From contig JAAFJT010000038.1 of the NCBI GenBank assembly GCA_013298955.1, forward strand, positions 1-39,925: a stretch of DNA of 39,925 nt, read 5' to 3'. The position numbers and the translations under genes are program-made. How positions within the stretch are numbered: position 1 is the first letter of the stretch; the number at the start of each line of letters is the position of its first letter. A model generated the notes under the pieces. It was not told the origin of the DNA and made no database searches. It worked only from the letters and a program-made list of their open reading frames with translations. Below, piece after piece: positions 16,277 through 24,095 of the stretch. This stretch comes from Chitinophagales bacterium. GTDB lineage: Bacteria; Bacteroidota; Bacteroidia; Chitinophagales; Saprospiraceae.

Positions 16277-17380
16277 ATGTCTTATAAAAATCTTTACATC
16301 GCGGCAACCAGTCAACACGTTGGTAAAACGACTTCGACGCTTGGATTAATTTCTGGGTTTCACAACAAAGGGATTCATGTGGGTTATTGCAAACCAGTTG
16401 GTCAGAAATACGTGGTTCACAACAACCTTCAAGTGGATAAAGACGTGATATTATTTGCCGATTTGTTGAATTTTAAACCCGACCCGATTTTGCACAGTCC
16501 TGTGATATTGGGTTCTGGGACGACAAGCGATTTCTTAAAAAATCCTGAAAAGTATCATTTTGAAGATAGATTACAAAATGCAGCCCATGAATTGAACCGT
16601 TTGAATGAATTGACAGTTTATGAAGGCACGGGACATCCCGGCGTAGGCAGTGTTGTCAATCTCTCGAATGCAGATGTGGCGAAACGCATTAATGCGAATG
16701 TGGTCATGGTTGCAGAAGGCGGAGTTGGCAATACGATTGATATGTTGAATATGTGTATGGCATTGTTTCGGGAAAAAGAAGTGCCTGTGATGGGTGTTAT
16801 TTTAAACAAAGTGTTGGAAGATAAGCGCGAGAAATGCGAATTTTATGTCAAAAAGTGGCTTGATAAACATAAAATCCCCTTACTTGGCACTTTGCCCTAT
16901 GACAAAACCATGAGTTTGCCCCTTTTGAAAACCGTTGCAGATAGCGTAAATGGCACCTTTGAATACAACAGCGAATTTCAAAATAATATGGTCAGCGATA
17001 TTATTGCAGGTTCGTTGATTTCGTCCGATGAGTTGAAAGGCAAATCCGCAGGTTCACTATTAGTGGTGGGCGCGGCGCGATTAGATATTGCGATTGCCGA
17101 TACGGTGCGAATTTCTAAGGCTTTTGGGTTGGAAAAATCGCCTTTCGCGGGCATTATTTCAACAGGACACGGCAGTTATAGCCGTCAAACGGTGGAATAT
17201 ATTCAAAAACATCAAATTCCTGTGATACGCACCATGCTCGAAACGTATGGAGCCGTTTTAAAAATCAGTCGAATCGAAGTTAAAATCAATCCACAAACGC
17301 CTTGGAAAGTCATGCGAGCGATTGAGATGATTGAAAAAAATGTCGATTTAGATTATATTTTAGAACAAAGTAAATTATAA
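16277..17380 (+). CDS. BioD-like P-loop/DRTGG protein (phosphotransacetylase N-terminal type)
   Basis: A 367-residue protein matching the N-terminal half of long phosphotransacetylases, without the catalytic PTA domain. The dethiobiotin-synthetase-like P-loop domain starts with [18 protein letters not shown] (Walker A about 12-19), followed by GYCKPVGQ and [20 protein letters not shown]-type domain follows at about 210-325 ([35 protein letters not shown]). In long Pta enzymes this part is regulatory. It probably senses a nucleotide or metabolite; no enzyme activity can be assigned. It starts a plus-strand run that includes msrB and the malic enzyme, which supplies pyruvate to the acetyl-CoA node. 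Confidence 0.82.
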   Translation: MSYKNLYIAATSQHVGKTTSTLGLISGFHNKGIHVGYCKPVGQKYVVHNNLQVDKDVILFADLLNFKPDPILHSPVILGSGTTSDFLKNPEKYHFEDRLQNAAHELNRLNELTVYEGTGHPGVGSVVNLSNADVAKRINANVVMVAEGGVGNTIDMLNMCMALFREKEVPVMGVILNKVLEDKREKCEFYVKKWLDKHKIPLLGTLPYDKTMSLPLLKTVADSVNGTFEYNSEFQNNMVSDIIAGSLISSDELKGKSAGSLLVVGAARLDIAIADTVRISKAFGLEKSPFAGIISTGHGSYSRQTVEYIQKHQIPVIRTMLETYGAVLKISRIEVKINPQTPWKVMRAIEMIEKNVDLDYILEQSKL

Positions 17381-17385
17381 CTTTG
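17378..17385 (+). promoter_or_regulatory. Possible -7 box for msrB overlapping the upstream stop codon
   Basis: TAACTTTG matches TAnnTTTG exactly; its first three bases are the TAA stop of the BioD-like gene. It is 60 bases before the msrB ATG. No clear -33 TTTG is seen, so support is moderate. Confidence 0.4.
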
Positions 17386-17396
17386 CCGCTATAACA

Positions 17397-17427
17397 GCAA
17401 GTGAAGGGTTTCAAACCCTCCACTTGC
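17397..17427. repeat. GGAGGGTTT-family inverted repeat
   Basis: 15-base arms (17397-17411 and 17413-17427) pair with one mismatch around a single C. The core AGGGTTT-C-AAACCCT is shared with the elements at 17-168 and 36628-36660, while the outer bases (GCAAGTG) are unique. It lies between the BioD-like gene and msrB. Confidence 0.85.
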
Positions 17428-17444
17428 TATTCAAAATAAAAAAA

Positions 17445-17822
17445 ATGATGAAAAACCCTCAAAAGTGGAATGTTTTGACACGAGAAGAAGAACGTGTCAT
17501 TGAATACAAAGGAACTGAATATCCATTCACAGGCAAATTCAATAAAAATGATGCAAAAGGCATGTACGTTTGTCGGCGTTGCAATGCACCTTTGTATCGG
17601 TCTGATGATAAATTTGATTCAGGTTGTGGTTGGCCCTCTTTCGATGATGAAATCGAAGGGGCTATCAAAACAGTACCCGACCCTGACGGACGGCGGATTG
17701 AAATTGTTTGTGCTGAATGTGATGGACATTTGGGGCATGTATTCAAGGGAGAACGGTTTACGCCTAAAAATGTACGGCATTGTGTCAATTCCGTCTCCTT
17801 AGATTTTGTGCCAGAAAAGTAA
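17445..17822 (+). CDS. msrB: Peptide-methionine (R)-S-oxide reductase
   Basis: Repairs methionine-R-sulfoxide in proteins in the cytoplasm using thioredoxin. The protein has 125 residues. It carries the two zinc CxxC pairs CRRC (43, 46) and CAEC (89, 92), the resolving-cysteine region SGCGWPSF (Cys61) and the catalytic site RHCVNSVSL (Cys113); cysteine rather than selenocysteine is used. The start is the ATG at 17445 (or the next one at 17448); a TTG at 17424 would begin inside the hairpin. No msrA is fused or adjacent. Confidence 0.96.
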   Translation: MMKNPQKWNVLTREEERVIEYKGTEYPFTGKFNKNDAKGMYVCRRCNAPLYRSDDKFDSGCGWPSFDDEIEGAIKTVPDPDGRRIEIVCAECDGHLGHVFKGERFTPKNVRHCVNSVSLDFVPEK

Positions 17823-17873
17823 AACCAATTTTTCAGTAATTTTTAAATTATTGAAAATCAATTAATTATCAAT

Positions 17874-19037
17874 ATGGATTATTTTGAAGAGTCATTAAAA
17901 CTGCATCGCAAGCATCGTGGGAAAATCAAAGTCATGCCCAAATTGCCTGCTAAAACCAAAGATGATTTATCATTGGCGTATTCGCCAGGGGTTGCTGCCC
18001 CTTGTAAAGCGATTCAAGAAAACCCTGATTTGGTGTATGATTACACGATAAAGGGAAGTACCGTTGCGATTGTGAGTGATGGGTCTGCGGTTTTAGGGTT
18101 AGGGAATATTGGCGCGAAAGCGGCGATTCCTGTCATGGAAGGGAAAGCGATGCTTTTTAAGCACTTCGCAGGCTTGGACGCGTTCCCGATTTGTGTGGAA
18201 ACGCAAGATACGGAACAAATCATTCAATTGGTCAAAAATATTGCACCTGTTTTTGGCGGCGTGAATTTGGAAGACATTTCCGCACCGCGTTGTTTTGAAA
18301 TCGAAAGCCGTTTGCAGGATATCGGGATTCCCGTTTTTCACGACGACCAACATGGGACGGCTGTGGTGACGTTGGCGGGTTTGTTGAATGCGTGTAAAGT
18401 TTTGAATAAAAAAATGTCCGATTTGACGGTGGTGGTCAATGGTTCTGGGGCGGCAGGCGGGGCAATAGCGCGTTTGTTGAGTGGTTTTGAAAATGAGGAT
18501 AAGACATTTGTGCCTGTTAAAAGCGTGATGATGTGCGATACCAAAGGCATTATTCATCGGGATAGAACGGATTTAACACCCATTAAAAAAGAATTTTTAA
18601 CGTTTACGAACTTTGAAAATCGGCAGGGCAATCTTTTTGATGCCATGCGCGGTGCCGATGTTTTTGTTGGCGTAAGCGTTGCTAATTTATTGACTGCCAA
18701 AGATATACAGTTGATGAATCCTAATAGTATTATTTTTGCTTTGGCGAATCCTGTTCCAGAAATCATGCCCGAGGAAGCCTATAAAGGTGGTGCAGCAATT
18801 GTTGGAACAGGCAGAAGTGATTTGCCCAATCAGGTGAATAATGTGTTGGGTTATCCCGGAATTTTTAAAGGAGCTTTGGAAGCGCGGGCAAAACGCATTA
18901 CCTTAAAAATGAAAGTGGCGGCTGCTTATGCGATAGCCAATTGTGTTAAAAAACCGACCCGAGAATTTATCATTCCATCGCCTTTGGATAAAAGAGTAGT
19001 AAAGGCGGTAGCAGCAGCTGTGAAAGCGGCTGTTTAG
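17874..19037 (+). CDS. NAD(P)-dependent malic enzyme, short form
   Basis: Decarboxylates malate to pyruvate with reduction of NAD(P)+ in the cytoplasm. At 387 residues it is the short bacterial form, without the C-terminal phosphotransacetylase-like domain of MaeB-type enzymes. Motifs: LAYSPGVAAPC (about 35-44), SDGSAVLGLGNIG, the metal-site region NLEDISAPRCFEIE (about 131-144), FHDDQHGTAVV, the dinucleotide fold VVNGSGAAGGAIAR (about 187-200), and ALANPVPEI. The cofactor preference is not certain. It follows msrB by 51 bases on the same strand. A strong inverted repeat follows 8 bases after the stop. Confidence 0.95.
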   Translation: MDYFEESLKLHRKHRGKIKVMPKLPAKTKDDLSLAYSPGVAAPCKAIQENPDLVYDYTIKGSTVAIVSDGSAVLGLGNIGAKAAIPVMEGKAMLFKHFAGLDAFPICVETQDTEQIIQLVKNIAPVFGGVNLEDISAPRCFEIESRLQDIGIPVFHDDQHGTAVVTLAGLLNACKVLNKKMSDLTVVVNGSGAAGGAIARLLSGFENEDKTFVPVKSVMMCDTKGIIHRDRTDLTPIKKEFLTFTNFENRQGNLFDAMRGADVFVGVSVANLLTAKDIQLMNPNSIIFALANPVPEIMPEEAYKGGAAIVGTGRSDLPNQVNNVLGYPGIFKGALEARAKRITLKMKVAAAYAIANCVKKPTREFIIPSPLDKRVVKAVAAAVKAAV

Positions 19038-19045
19038 TAAAGTAA

Positions 19046-19141
19046 ATTGGAAGACATATAACGCTGATTAGGCGGATTTTCACGGATTTTTTGAAAAAAA
19101 TCCGTGAAAATCCGCCTAATCAGCGTCATCTGTCTTCCAAT
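19046..19141. repeat. GGAAGACA variant of the CGGAT-family inverted repeat
   Basis: Arms of about 47 bases run from ATTGGAAGACATATAACGC to TGTCTTCCAAT. The inner part (GGCGGATTTTCACGGATTTTTT) matches the main family; the outer part differs, but differs in both arms (CGCTGATTAGG against CCTAATCAGCG). It lies 3' of the malic enzyme gene. Confidence 0.88.
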
Positions 19142-19157
19142 CTATCCAATATTTCCT

Positions 19158-19165
19158 TATTTTTG
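19158..19165 (+). promoter_or_regulatory. -7 box for the exported coiled-coil protein
   Basis: TATTTTTG matches TAnnTTTG, 19 bases upstream of the ATG at 19185. No good -33 element is visible; the upstream bases belong to the inverted repeat. Confidence 0.45.
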
Positions 19166-19184
19166 TGTTTAAAATCTTACTCAA

Positions 19185-20360
19185 ATGGCTTTAAAAATGA
19201 ATTTGTGGTTGCCCTTGATGCTCATAGCGGCATGCGCTTTCGCTCAATCGGATTACAAGACAGATCTGCGCAAAGTGGATGCATTGATTGCAAAAGCGCA
19301 ACTTTTGGACAAAAAAACAGCCGCAGAAGTGGAAGAATTGCGTTTGCAACACCATCGCATGGATGAAGAAATTGCCGATGTAGAAACACAACCATCTGGA
19401 AATACCAAGCAACTCCTCAAAACATTGGATGCACAATTGGCATCTATTAAAAAACAGGAAAAAATAGCTCAAAAAAGACGCAAAGATGCCAATGAATTTT
19501 TAATGGATGCGACTGTTTTGGGCAAATTGCCGCCATTGAAACGCAGTAAAAAAATTGTTGAAATGGAACAAAAGTATGGGGCAGTCATTTTTGATGGCGC
19601 GACTGGAGAACCTGTGGTGGCAGACGCGCCGTCAACCATTATGATTCCCGTTCCCGAACCTTCCAAACCAATAGTCGTTCCTCCAACTATTTCGACTGCT
19701 CCGCCTACGGTTGTATCCAAAAGCGCAACGGATGATGATGAGTATGAAAATGATACCCCGAAAAAGCAAAATCGTTCTAAAAAGGCTCCCAATGAAGTGC
19801 CACAAGCTCGATTTGTGAAATATGATGCCAGTAAAGATGTGATTTTGAATCCTCCAAGCCGCCTTTGCGCTGTTGAATTTGACGGCAAAGATGCGTTTAC
19901 AGGACAATATAAGAAGGTGTTGAAAGGGCAATTGTTGTTTACGCATACCGAAGATTTTATGCGGGCGACAATGGGCAATAAAGATTATATTGCGTGTGAA
20001 GCGCAAGTGTCGCAAGTGCAAGGTGGTTTTACGTATTTGAATTTGATTTTTAAAATTGCTTCGCGGGATGCGCAACGCACTTTTGGTTTGTTGGACAAAG
20101 GGAGTCCGATTGCTTTTAAATTCATCAATGGCAAAACGAGTACGTTCTCGAATACCAAAACGGATATTGGCGTGTTAGACCAATCGGGTCAATATACGAT
20201 TTATAAAGCGACCTGTGAATTAGTCGGTACGGCTCCTAAAATATTGAAAGACAATGAATTAGATGTGATACGCGTTGCATGGAGTGCTGGTTTTGAAGAT
20301 TATGAAATTGTCAATATGGACGTGATTCAAGATTTATTAAAATGCTTAGAAGCAAGATAA
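19185..20360 (+). CDS. Exported protein of unknown function with coiled-coil N-terminus
   Basis: A 391-residue protein I do not recognise. It has a signal peptide (MNLWLPLMLIAACAFAQ, starting at the ATG at 19185 or 19197), then a charged, probably coiled-coil segment (about 22-105, rich in Lys/Glu/Gln). A low-complexity Pro/Thr/Val and acidic linker follows (about 140-200, with DDDEYEND and KKQNRSKK). A globular C-terminal half (about 205-391) contains VEFDGKDAFTGQYKKVLKG, TYLNLIFKIASRDAQRTFG and GQYTIYKATCEL. There is no sorting domain or lipobox, so it is likely periplasmic. It is flanked on both sides by CGGAT-family repeats and has its own -7 box, suggesting a single-gene unit. Confidence 0.7.
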   Translation: MALKMNLWLPLMLIAACAFAQSDYKTDLRKVDALIAKAQLLDKKTAAEVEELRLQHHRMDEEIADVETQPSGNTKQLLKTLDAQLASIKKQEKIAQKRRKDANEFLMDATVLGKLPPLKRSKKIVEMEQKYGAVIFDGATGEPVVADAPSTIMIPVPEPSKPIVVPPTISTAPPTVVSKSATDDDEYENDTPKKQNRSKKAPNEVPQARFVKYDASKDVILNPPSRLCAVEFDGKDAFTGQYKKVLKGQLLFTHTEDFMRATMGNKDYIACEAQVSQVQGGFTYLNLIFKIASRDAQRTFGLLDKGSPIAFKFINGKTSTFSNTKTDIGVLDQSGQYTIYKATCELVGTAPKILKDNELDVIRVAWSAGFEDYEIVNMDVIQDLLKCLEAR

Positions 20361-20361
20361 G

Positions 20362-20533
20362 TTAGGATAAATGATAAATTGGAACGCGGATGACGCGGAT
20401 AGGGCGGATTTTCGCGGATTTTTTCTAACGATTATAAAACCCAAAAAATCCGTGAAAATCCGCCTAATCAGCGTCATCCGCGTTCCAATTTATCCTAATG
20501 TCATTTCGTTCCAATTTATCCTAATGTCATTTC
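20362..20533. repeat. Chimeric CGGAT-family inverted repeat with a 26-base right-end duplication
   Basis: The left arm begins TTAGGATAAAT..ATTGGAACGCGG; the right arm ends CCGCGTTCCAATTTATCCTAA. The right end is directly duplicated: 20482-20507 and 20508-20533 are identical 26-base copies starting GTTCCAATTTATCC. The arms come from different variants: left GCGGATAGGGCGG, right CCGCCTAATCAGCG, so the middle of the stem is mismatched. It lies between the unknown gene and argH. Confidence 0.9.
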
Positions 20534-20564
20534 ATTACCAATTATTTATCAAACAAAATTTTCA

Positions 20565-21914
20565 ATGAAACTTTGGCAAAAAACAACTTCCAAAAGTAAT
20601 ACGGCTCAAAATGTGGAAGATTTTACAGTTGGAAACGACCGCGAAATGGATCTTTTTTTGGCAAAATATGATATTCAAGGTTCGTTAGCCCATATTGTGA
20701 TGCTATCAGAAGTTGGGCTGCTTTCCAAAACGGATTTAGTGCCGCTTCAAAATGCGCTCCAAAAAATGCACCAACAAGCTGCCAAAGGTTTGTTGACAAT
20801 TGAGGACGGAGTAGAGGACATTCATTCCCAAGTAGAATTTTTATTGACCCAACAATTGGGCGATTTAGGCAAGCGGATTCATGCGGGCAGGAGTCGAAAT
20901 GACCAAGTTTTGGTCGATTTAAAATTGTTTTTTCGGGCGGAAATCCGCGAAATCACCCAGCAAGTAGCGGATTTAACCAAAATATTGTTGCAACAAAGCG
21001 ATAAATATCAAACCGTCCTGATGCCCGGTTATACGCATTTGCAAGCGGCAATGGTTTCTTCTTTTGGACTGTGGTTTGGCGCGTATGCCGAAACATTGAC
21101 AGATGATTTATTGCAATTGCAAGCCGTTTATAAAATTGTGAATCAAAATCCATTGGGTTCGGGCGCGGGTTATGGCGGTTCGTTGCCCTTGAATCGGCAA
21201 CGCACGACCGAATTATTAGGTTTTGATGATTTAAATTATAACGTCGTCCATGCACAAATGGGGCGCGGCAAATCGGAACATTTTGTGAGTTTTGCGATTG
21301 CTGCCGTAGCACATACATTAGCCAAATTAGCTATGGATATTTGCTTGTATATGAATCAAAATTTTGATTTTATGACGCTTCCTGACGAATTAACAACAGG
21401 CAGTAGCATCATGCCGCATAAAAAAAATCCAGATGTTTTTGAATTGATTCGCGCCAAATGCAACCGTTTACAAAGCCTTCCAAGTGAAGTTGCGTTGTTG
21501 ACGAGTAATTTGCCAAGTGGTTATCATCGAGATTTTCAATTATTGAAAGAAATCATTTTCCCTGCGATTGCGACGTTAAAATCGTGTTTGGAAATGACGC
21601 ATTTTATGGTTCAACAATTGAAAATAAAGAATCATATTTTGAAAAACGCAAAATATAAGTATTTATACACCGTTGAAGCCGTAAATGAATTGGTGATGAA
21701 TGGCACACCTTTCAGAGATGCCTATCGAATCGTTGGGCAACAGGTTGAAAATCAAACGTTTAGTTATGATAAACCCATTCAGCATACACACGAAGGCAGT
21801 CTTGGCAACTTGTGTAATGATGCGATTCATGCCAAAATGAAGCGCGTTTTAAAAACCTTTGATTTTGAAAAAACAGATTTAGCAATCCAACAATTAGTTA
21901 CCCTTAAAAATTAA
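20565..21914 (+). CDS. argH: Argininosuccinate lyase
   Basis: Splits argininosuccinate into arginine and fumarate, the last step of arginine synthesis (cytoplasm, homotetramer in the family). The protein has 449 residues. Motifs of the fumarase/aspartase superfamily: HAGRSRNDQV (106-115), GYTHLQ (His158), NPLGSGAGYGGSLP, and the signature GSSIMPHKKNPD (279-290). N-terminal WQKT and FTVGND are also typical. The ATG at 20565 is clear. ribH follows after 9 bases, so the two are co-transcribed although they belong to different pathways. Other arg genes are not in the window. Confidence 0.96.
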   Translation: MKLWQKTTSKSNTAQNVEDFTVGNDREMDLFLAKYDIQGSLAHIVMLSEVGLLSKTDLVPLQNALQKMHQQAAKGLLTIEDGVEDIHSQVEFLLTQQLGDLGKRIHAGRSRNDQVLVDLKLFFRAEIREITQQVADLTKILLQQSDKYQTVLMPGYTHLQAAMVSSFGLWFGAYAETLTDDLLQLQAVYKIVNQNPLGSGAGYGGSLPLNRQRTTELLGFDDLNYNVVHAQMGRGKSEHFVSFAIAAVAHTLAKLAMDICLYMNQNFDFMTLPDELTTGSSIMPHKKNPDVFELIRAKCNRLQSLPSEVALLTSNLPSGYHRDFQLLKEIIFPAIATLKSCLEMTHFMVQQLKIKNHILKNAKYKYLYTVEAVNELVMNGTPFRDAYRIVGQQVENQTFSYDKPIQHTHEGSLGNLCNDAIHAKMKRVLKTFDFEKTDLAIQQLVTLKN

Positions 21915-21923
21915 ACCACTAAC

Positions 21924-22445
21924 ATGGCAAGTCATTTAAAAAATCTTTCCGAATTTGACGCAAGTAAATTACCCAATGCAGACGATATGGTATTCGGCAT
22001 GGTGGTTTCGGATTGGAATCCCAAAATCACCCATACGTTGTATGATGGTTGCTACCATACATTGGTCGAAAATGGGGCGAAAAAAAAGAATATTCATACG
22101 ATTCAAGTGCCAGGAGCCTTTGAATTGCCCATTGCAGCAAAACTATTGTTGAATAAATATCCGACATTGGATGCTGTGATTTGTTTGGGTTGCGTTATCA
22201 AAGGCGATACCAAACATGATGATTACATCAATCAATCGGTGGCAGTCGGTTTGACACAATTAGGTTTAGCGAGCAATAAGCCCATCATTTTTGGACTTTT
22301 GACAACCAATGATGAACAACAAGCCGTTGACCGTGCAGGCGGCAAGCATGGCAATAAAGGCATCGAAGCAGCCATCACAGCGATTCGCATGGCAGATTTG
22401 CGACAAGAATTGGTGCAAAACAAAAAAGGTGCAATAGGTTTTTAA
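21924..22445 (+). CDS. ribH: 6,7-dimethyl-8-ribityllumazine synthase
   Basis: Condenses 5-amino-6-ribitylamino-uracil with 3,4-dihydroxy-2-butanone 4-phosphate to form lumazine in riboflavin synthesis. At 173 residues it is of normal length. Motifs: VVSDWNPKIT (substrate loop), VPGAFELPIAAK, CLGCVIKGDTKHDDYI with the active-site His, and PIIFGLLTTNDEQQAVDRAGGKHGNKG. It follows argH by 9 bases. A strong bidirectional hairpin follows. No other rib genes are present. Confidence 0.97.
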   Translation: MASHLKNLSEFDASKLPNADDMVFGMVVSDWNPKITHTLYDGCYHTLVENGAKKKNIHTIQVPGAFELPIAAKLLLNKYPTLDAVICLGCVIKGDTKHDDYINQSVAVGLTQLGLASNKPIIFGLLTTNDEQQAVDRAGGKHGNKGIEAAITAIRMADLRQELVQNKKGAIGF

Positions 22446-22455
22446 GTACAAAACA

Positions 22456-22496
22456 AAAAGTGATAAATCATTTGTAATCAATGATTTATCACTTTT
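22456..22496. terminator. Bidirectional hairpin terminator between ribH and the GH3 gene
   Basis: A perfect 17-base stem (22456-22472 with 22480-22496) and a 7-base loop; it begins AAAAGTG and ends CACTTTT, so each strand has a short T tract. It lies between the convergent ribH and GH3 genes, which are only 54 bases apart. Unlike the repeat families, its sequence is unique here. Confidence 0.85.
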
Positions 22497-22499
22497 AAC

Positions 22500-23999
22500 T
22501 TAGTACAAAAAAGAGCGCAATTCAGTTGCAATTTTTCTATCATTTGCCAAACGTGGTACTTTATTTTGTCCACCTAATTTGCCTTGTGATTTCATGTAAT
22601 TGCGAAACGCATCTCTTTGTAAGGGTCTGATAACCAATGTTTTAAGGATATTACCTGCAATCAAATCTTCGTAGTACGCATTTTGACGCACCATTTCGGC
22701 ATCCAATAATTTCGTAAAACGATTCAAATCCGTCGGAATTTTATCAAATTCAATAAACCATTCGTGATAAGGCAAGCCGCCTTCAAGCGGTATGACATTG
22801 GGCGCGACGTGAAATTCTACAATTTGAATCTTTTCTTGATTGGAAATTTTCAACATCGCTTCATCCACTTCTTTGCCAATAACATGTTCGCCAAAAGCAG
22901 AAATAAAATGTTTGATGCGACCAGTTACGATGATTCGGTACGGATTTAAATGCGTAAATTCGACCGTATCGCCAATGTTATAACCCCATAAACCCGCATT
23001 ATTGTTCAAAATGAGGGCATAATTCACGCCTTTTTCGACTTCCCCTAAGGAAAGGCGGGTCGGATTTTCATTAAAAATCTCGTGTGCAGGAATAAATTCA
23101 AAGAAAATCCCAGAATGAACATTCAACAACATCCCTTTATCGCCTTGTGTATCTTGAAACGCAATAAAACCTTCCGATGCAGGATAGACTTCCACCGAAT
23201 CTATTTTTTCACCCACTAACGATTCTAATTTGGAACGATACGGTTCAAAATTGACTCCGCCATACACGAAAACAGAGAAATTAGGAAACACCTCTTTTAC
23301 GTATTTTTTACCTGTATAATCCAACAATCGCTCATAATACATCTGCACCCAAGGCGGAATCCCGCTAATCAAGGTTAGGTTTTGCCCTACGGTTTCGCGG
23401 ACAATGGCATCTACTTTGGTTTCCCAATCATCAATACAATTCGTTTTATAACTCGGTAACTGATTGCCTTTCAACCAATTAGGCACTAAATGATTGCTAA
23501 TCCCTGATAAACGACCCGTTTTAATTCCATGAATCTCGTCTAATTCAGGACTGCCCGACAGAAAAATCACTTTGCCATCCATCCAACTCAAATTGCCTGT
23601 TTGCGCTGCATAATTGAAAAGCGCGTTTCGAGCCGTTCCAAAATGATTCGGAATGCTCTCTTTGGTAATTGGAATGTATTTCAAACCAGAAGTCGTACCC
23701 GACGTTTTCGCAAAATATTCGGGTTTGCCCACCCAAAGCACATCCGATTCGCCTTGTTTGATGCGTTCCACATAGGTTTTCAAGCCTTCGTAATCTCGAA
23801 TCGGCACATGGGCTTTAAACGATTGATAATCTTTGATTTGTGCAAACTGATGGTCTCGTCCAAAAGCAGTTTGGTTCCCTTTTTGCAGCAACGCTTTCAG
23901 CGTATCATCTTGTAAACGGACTGCATTTGCCGCTGATTCAGCTACTTTTCGGGCGATATGATGCGCAAAAGGTTTGGCAAGAACTGATTTCCATCTCAT
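22500..23999 (-). CDS. GH3 auxin-responsive-type acyl-adenylate enzyme
   Basis: A 499-residue protein of the GH3 family (named from plant acyl acid-amido synthetases), a branch of the adenylate-forming enzymes. The ATP-binding loop is KTSGTTSGLKYIP (98-110). Further family blocks: PPWVQMYYERL, VYGGVNFEPYRSKLE, VEVYPASEGFIAFQD, and LWGYNIGDTVEF followed by VTGRIKHFISAFGEHV. The plant enzymes conjugate amino acids to hormones such as auxin or jasmonate. The bacterial substrate is not known, and nothing around the gene identifies it. The gene is monocistronic, divergent from lepA. Confidence 0.88.
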   Translation of the reverse strand: MRWKSVLAKPFAHHIARKVAESAANAVRLQDDTLKALLQKGNQTAFGRDHQFAQIKDYQSFKAHVPIRDYEGLKTYVERIKQGESDVLWVGKPEYFAKTSGTTSGLKYIPITKESIPNHFGTARNALFNYAAQTGNLSWMDGKVIFLSGSPELDEIHGIKTGRLSGISNHLVPNWLKGNQLPSYKTNCIDDWETKVDAIVRETVGQNLTLISGIPPWVQMYYERLLDYTGKKYVKEVFPNFSVFVYGGVNFEPYRSKLESLVGEKIDSVEVYPASEGFIAFQDTQGDKGMLLNVHSGIFFEFIPAHEIFNENPTRLSLGEVEKGVNYALILNNNAGLWGYNIGDTVEFTHLNPYRIIVTGRIKHFISAFGEHVIGKEVDEAMLKISNQEKIQIVEFHVAPNVIPLEGGLPYHEWFIEFDKIPTDLNRFTKLLDAEMVRQNAYYEDLIAGNILKTLVIRPLQRDAFRNYMKSQGKLGGQNKVPRLANDRKIATELRSFLY

Positions 24000-24083
24000 A
24001 ATTTTAAAATTTAAACTATAATTTTGTACCGTTTGTGGTTCAAAAAAAAAAAATCACAATCGCCGCAAATCTAAGAAAACATT

Positions 24084-24091
24084 TATCTTTG
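24084..24091 (+). promoter_or_regulatory. -7 box placing the lepA transcript start at or near the ATG
   Basis: TATCTTTG matches TAnnTTTG and ends just 4 bases before the lepA ATG at 24096. With the usual start a few bases downstream of the -7 box, the transcript would begin at or next to the start codon. No -33 TTTG is clear. Confidence 0.5.
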
Positions 24092-24095
24092 CGCC

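Noticed and set aside
20371-20568. 65-codon open frame on the plus strand starting NWNADDADRADF
   Set aside because: It is the translation of the CGGAT-family inverted repeat; the same pseudo-protein pattern appears in other copies (25711-26025, 28555-28737, 12934-13239). It is not a gene.
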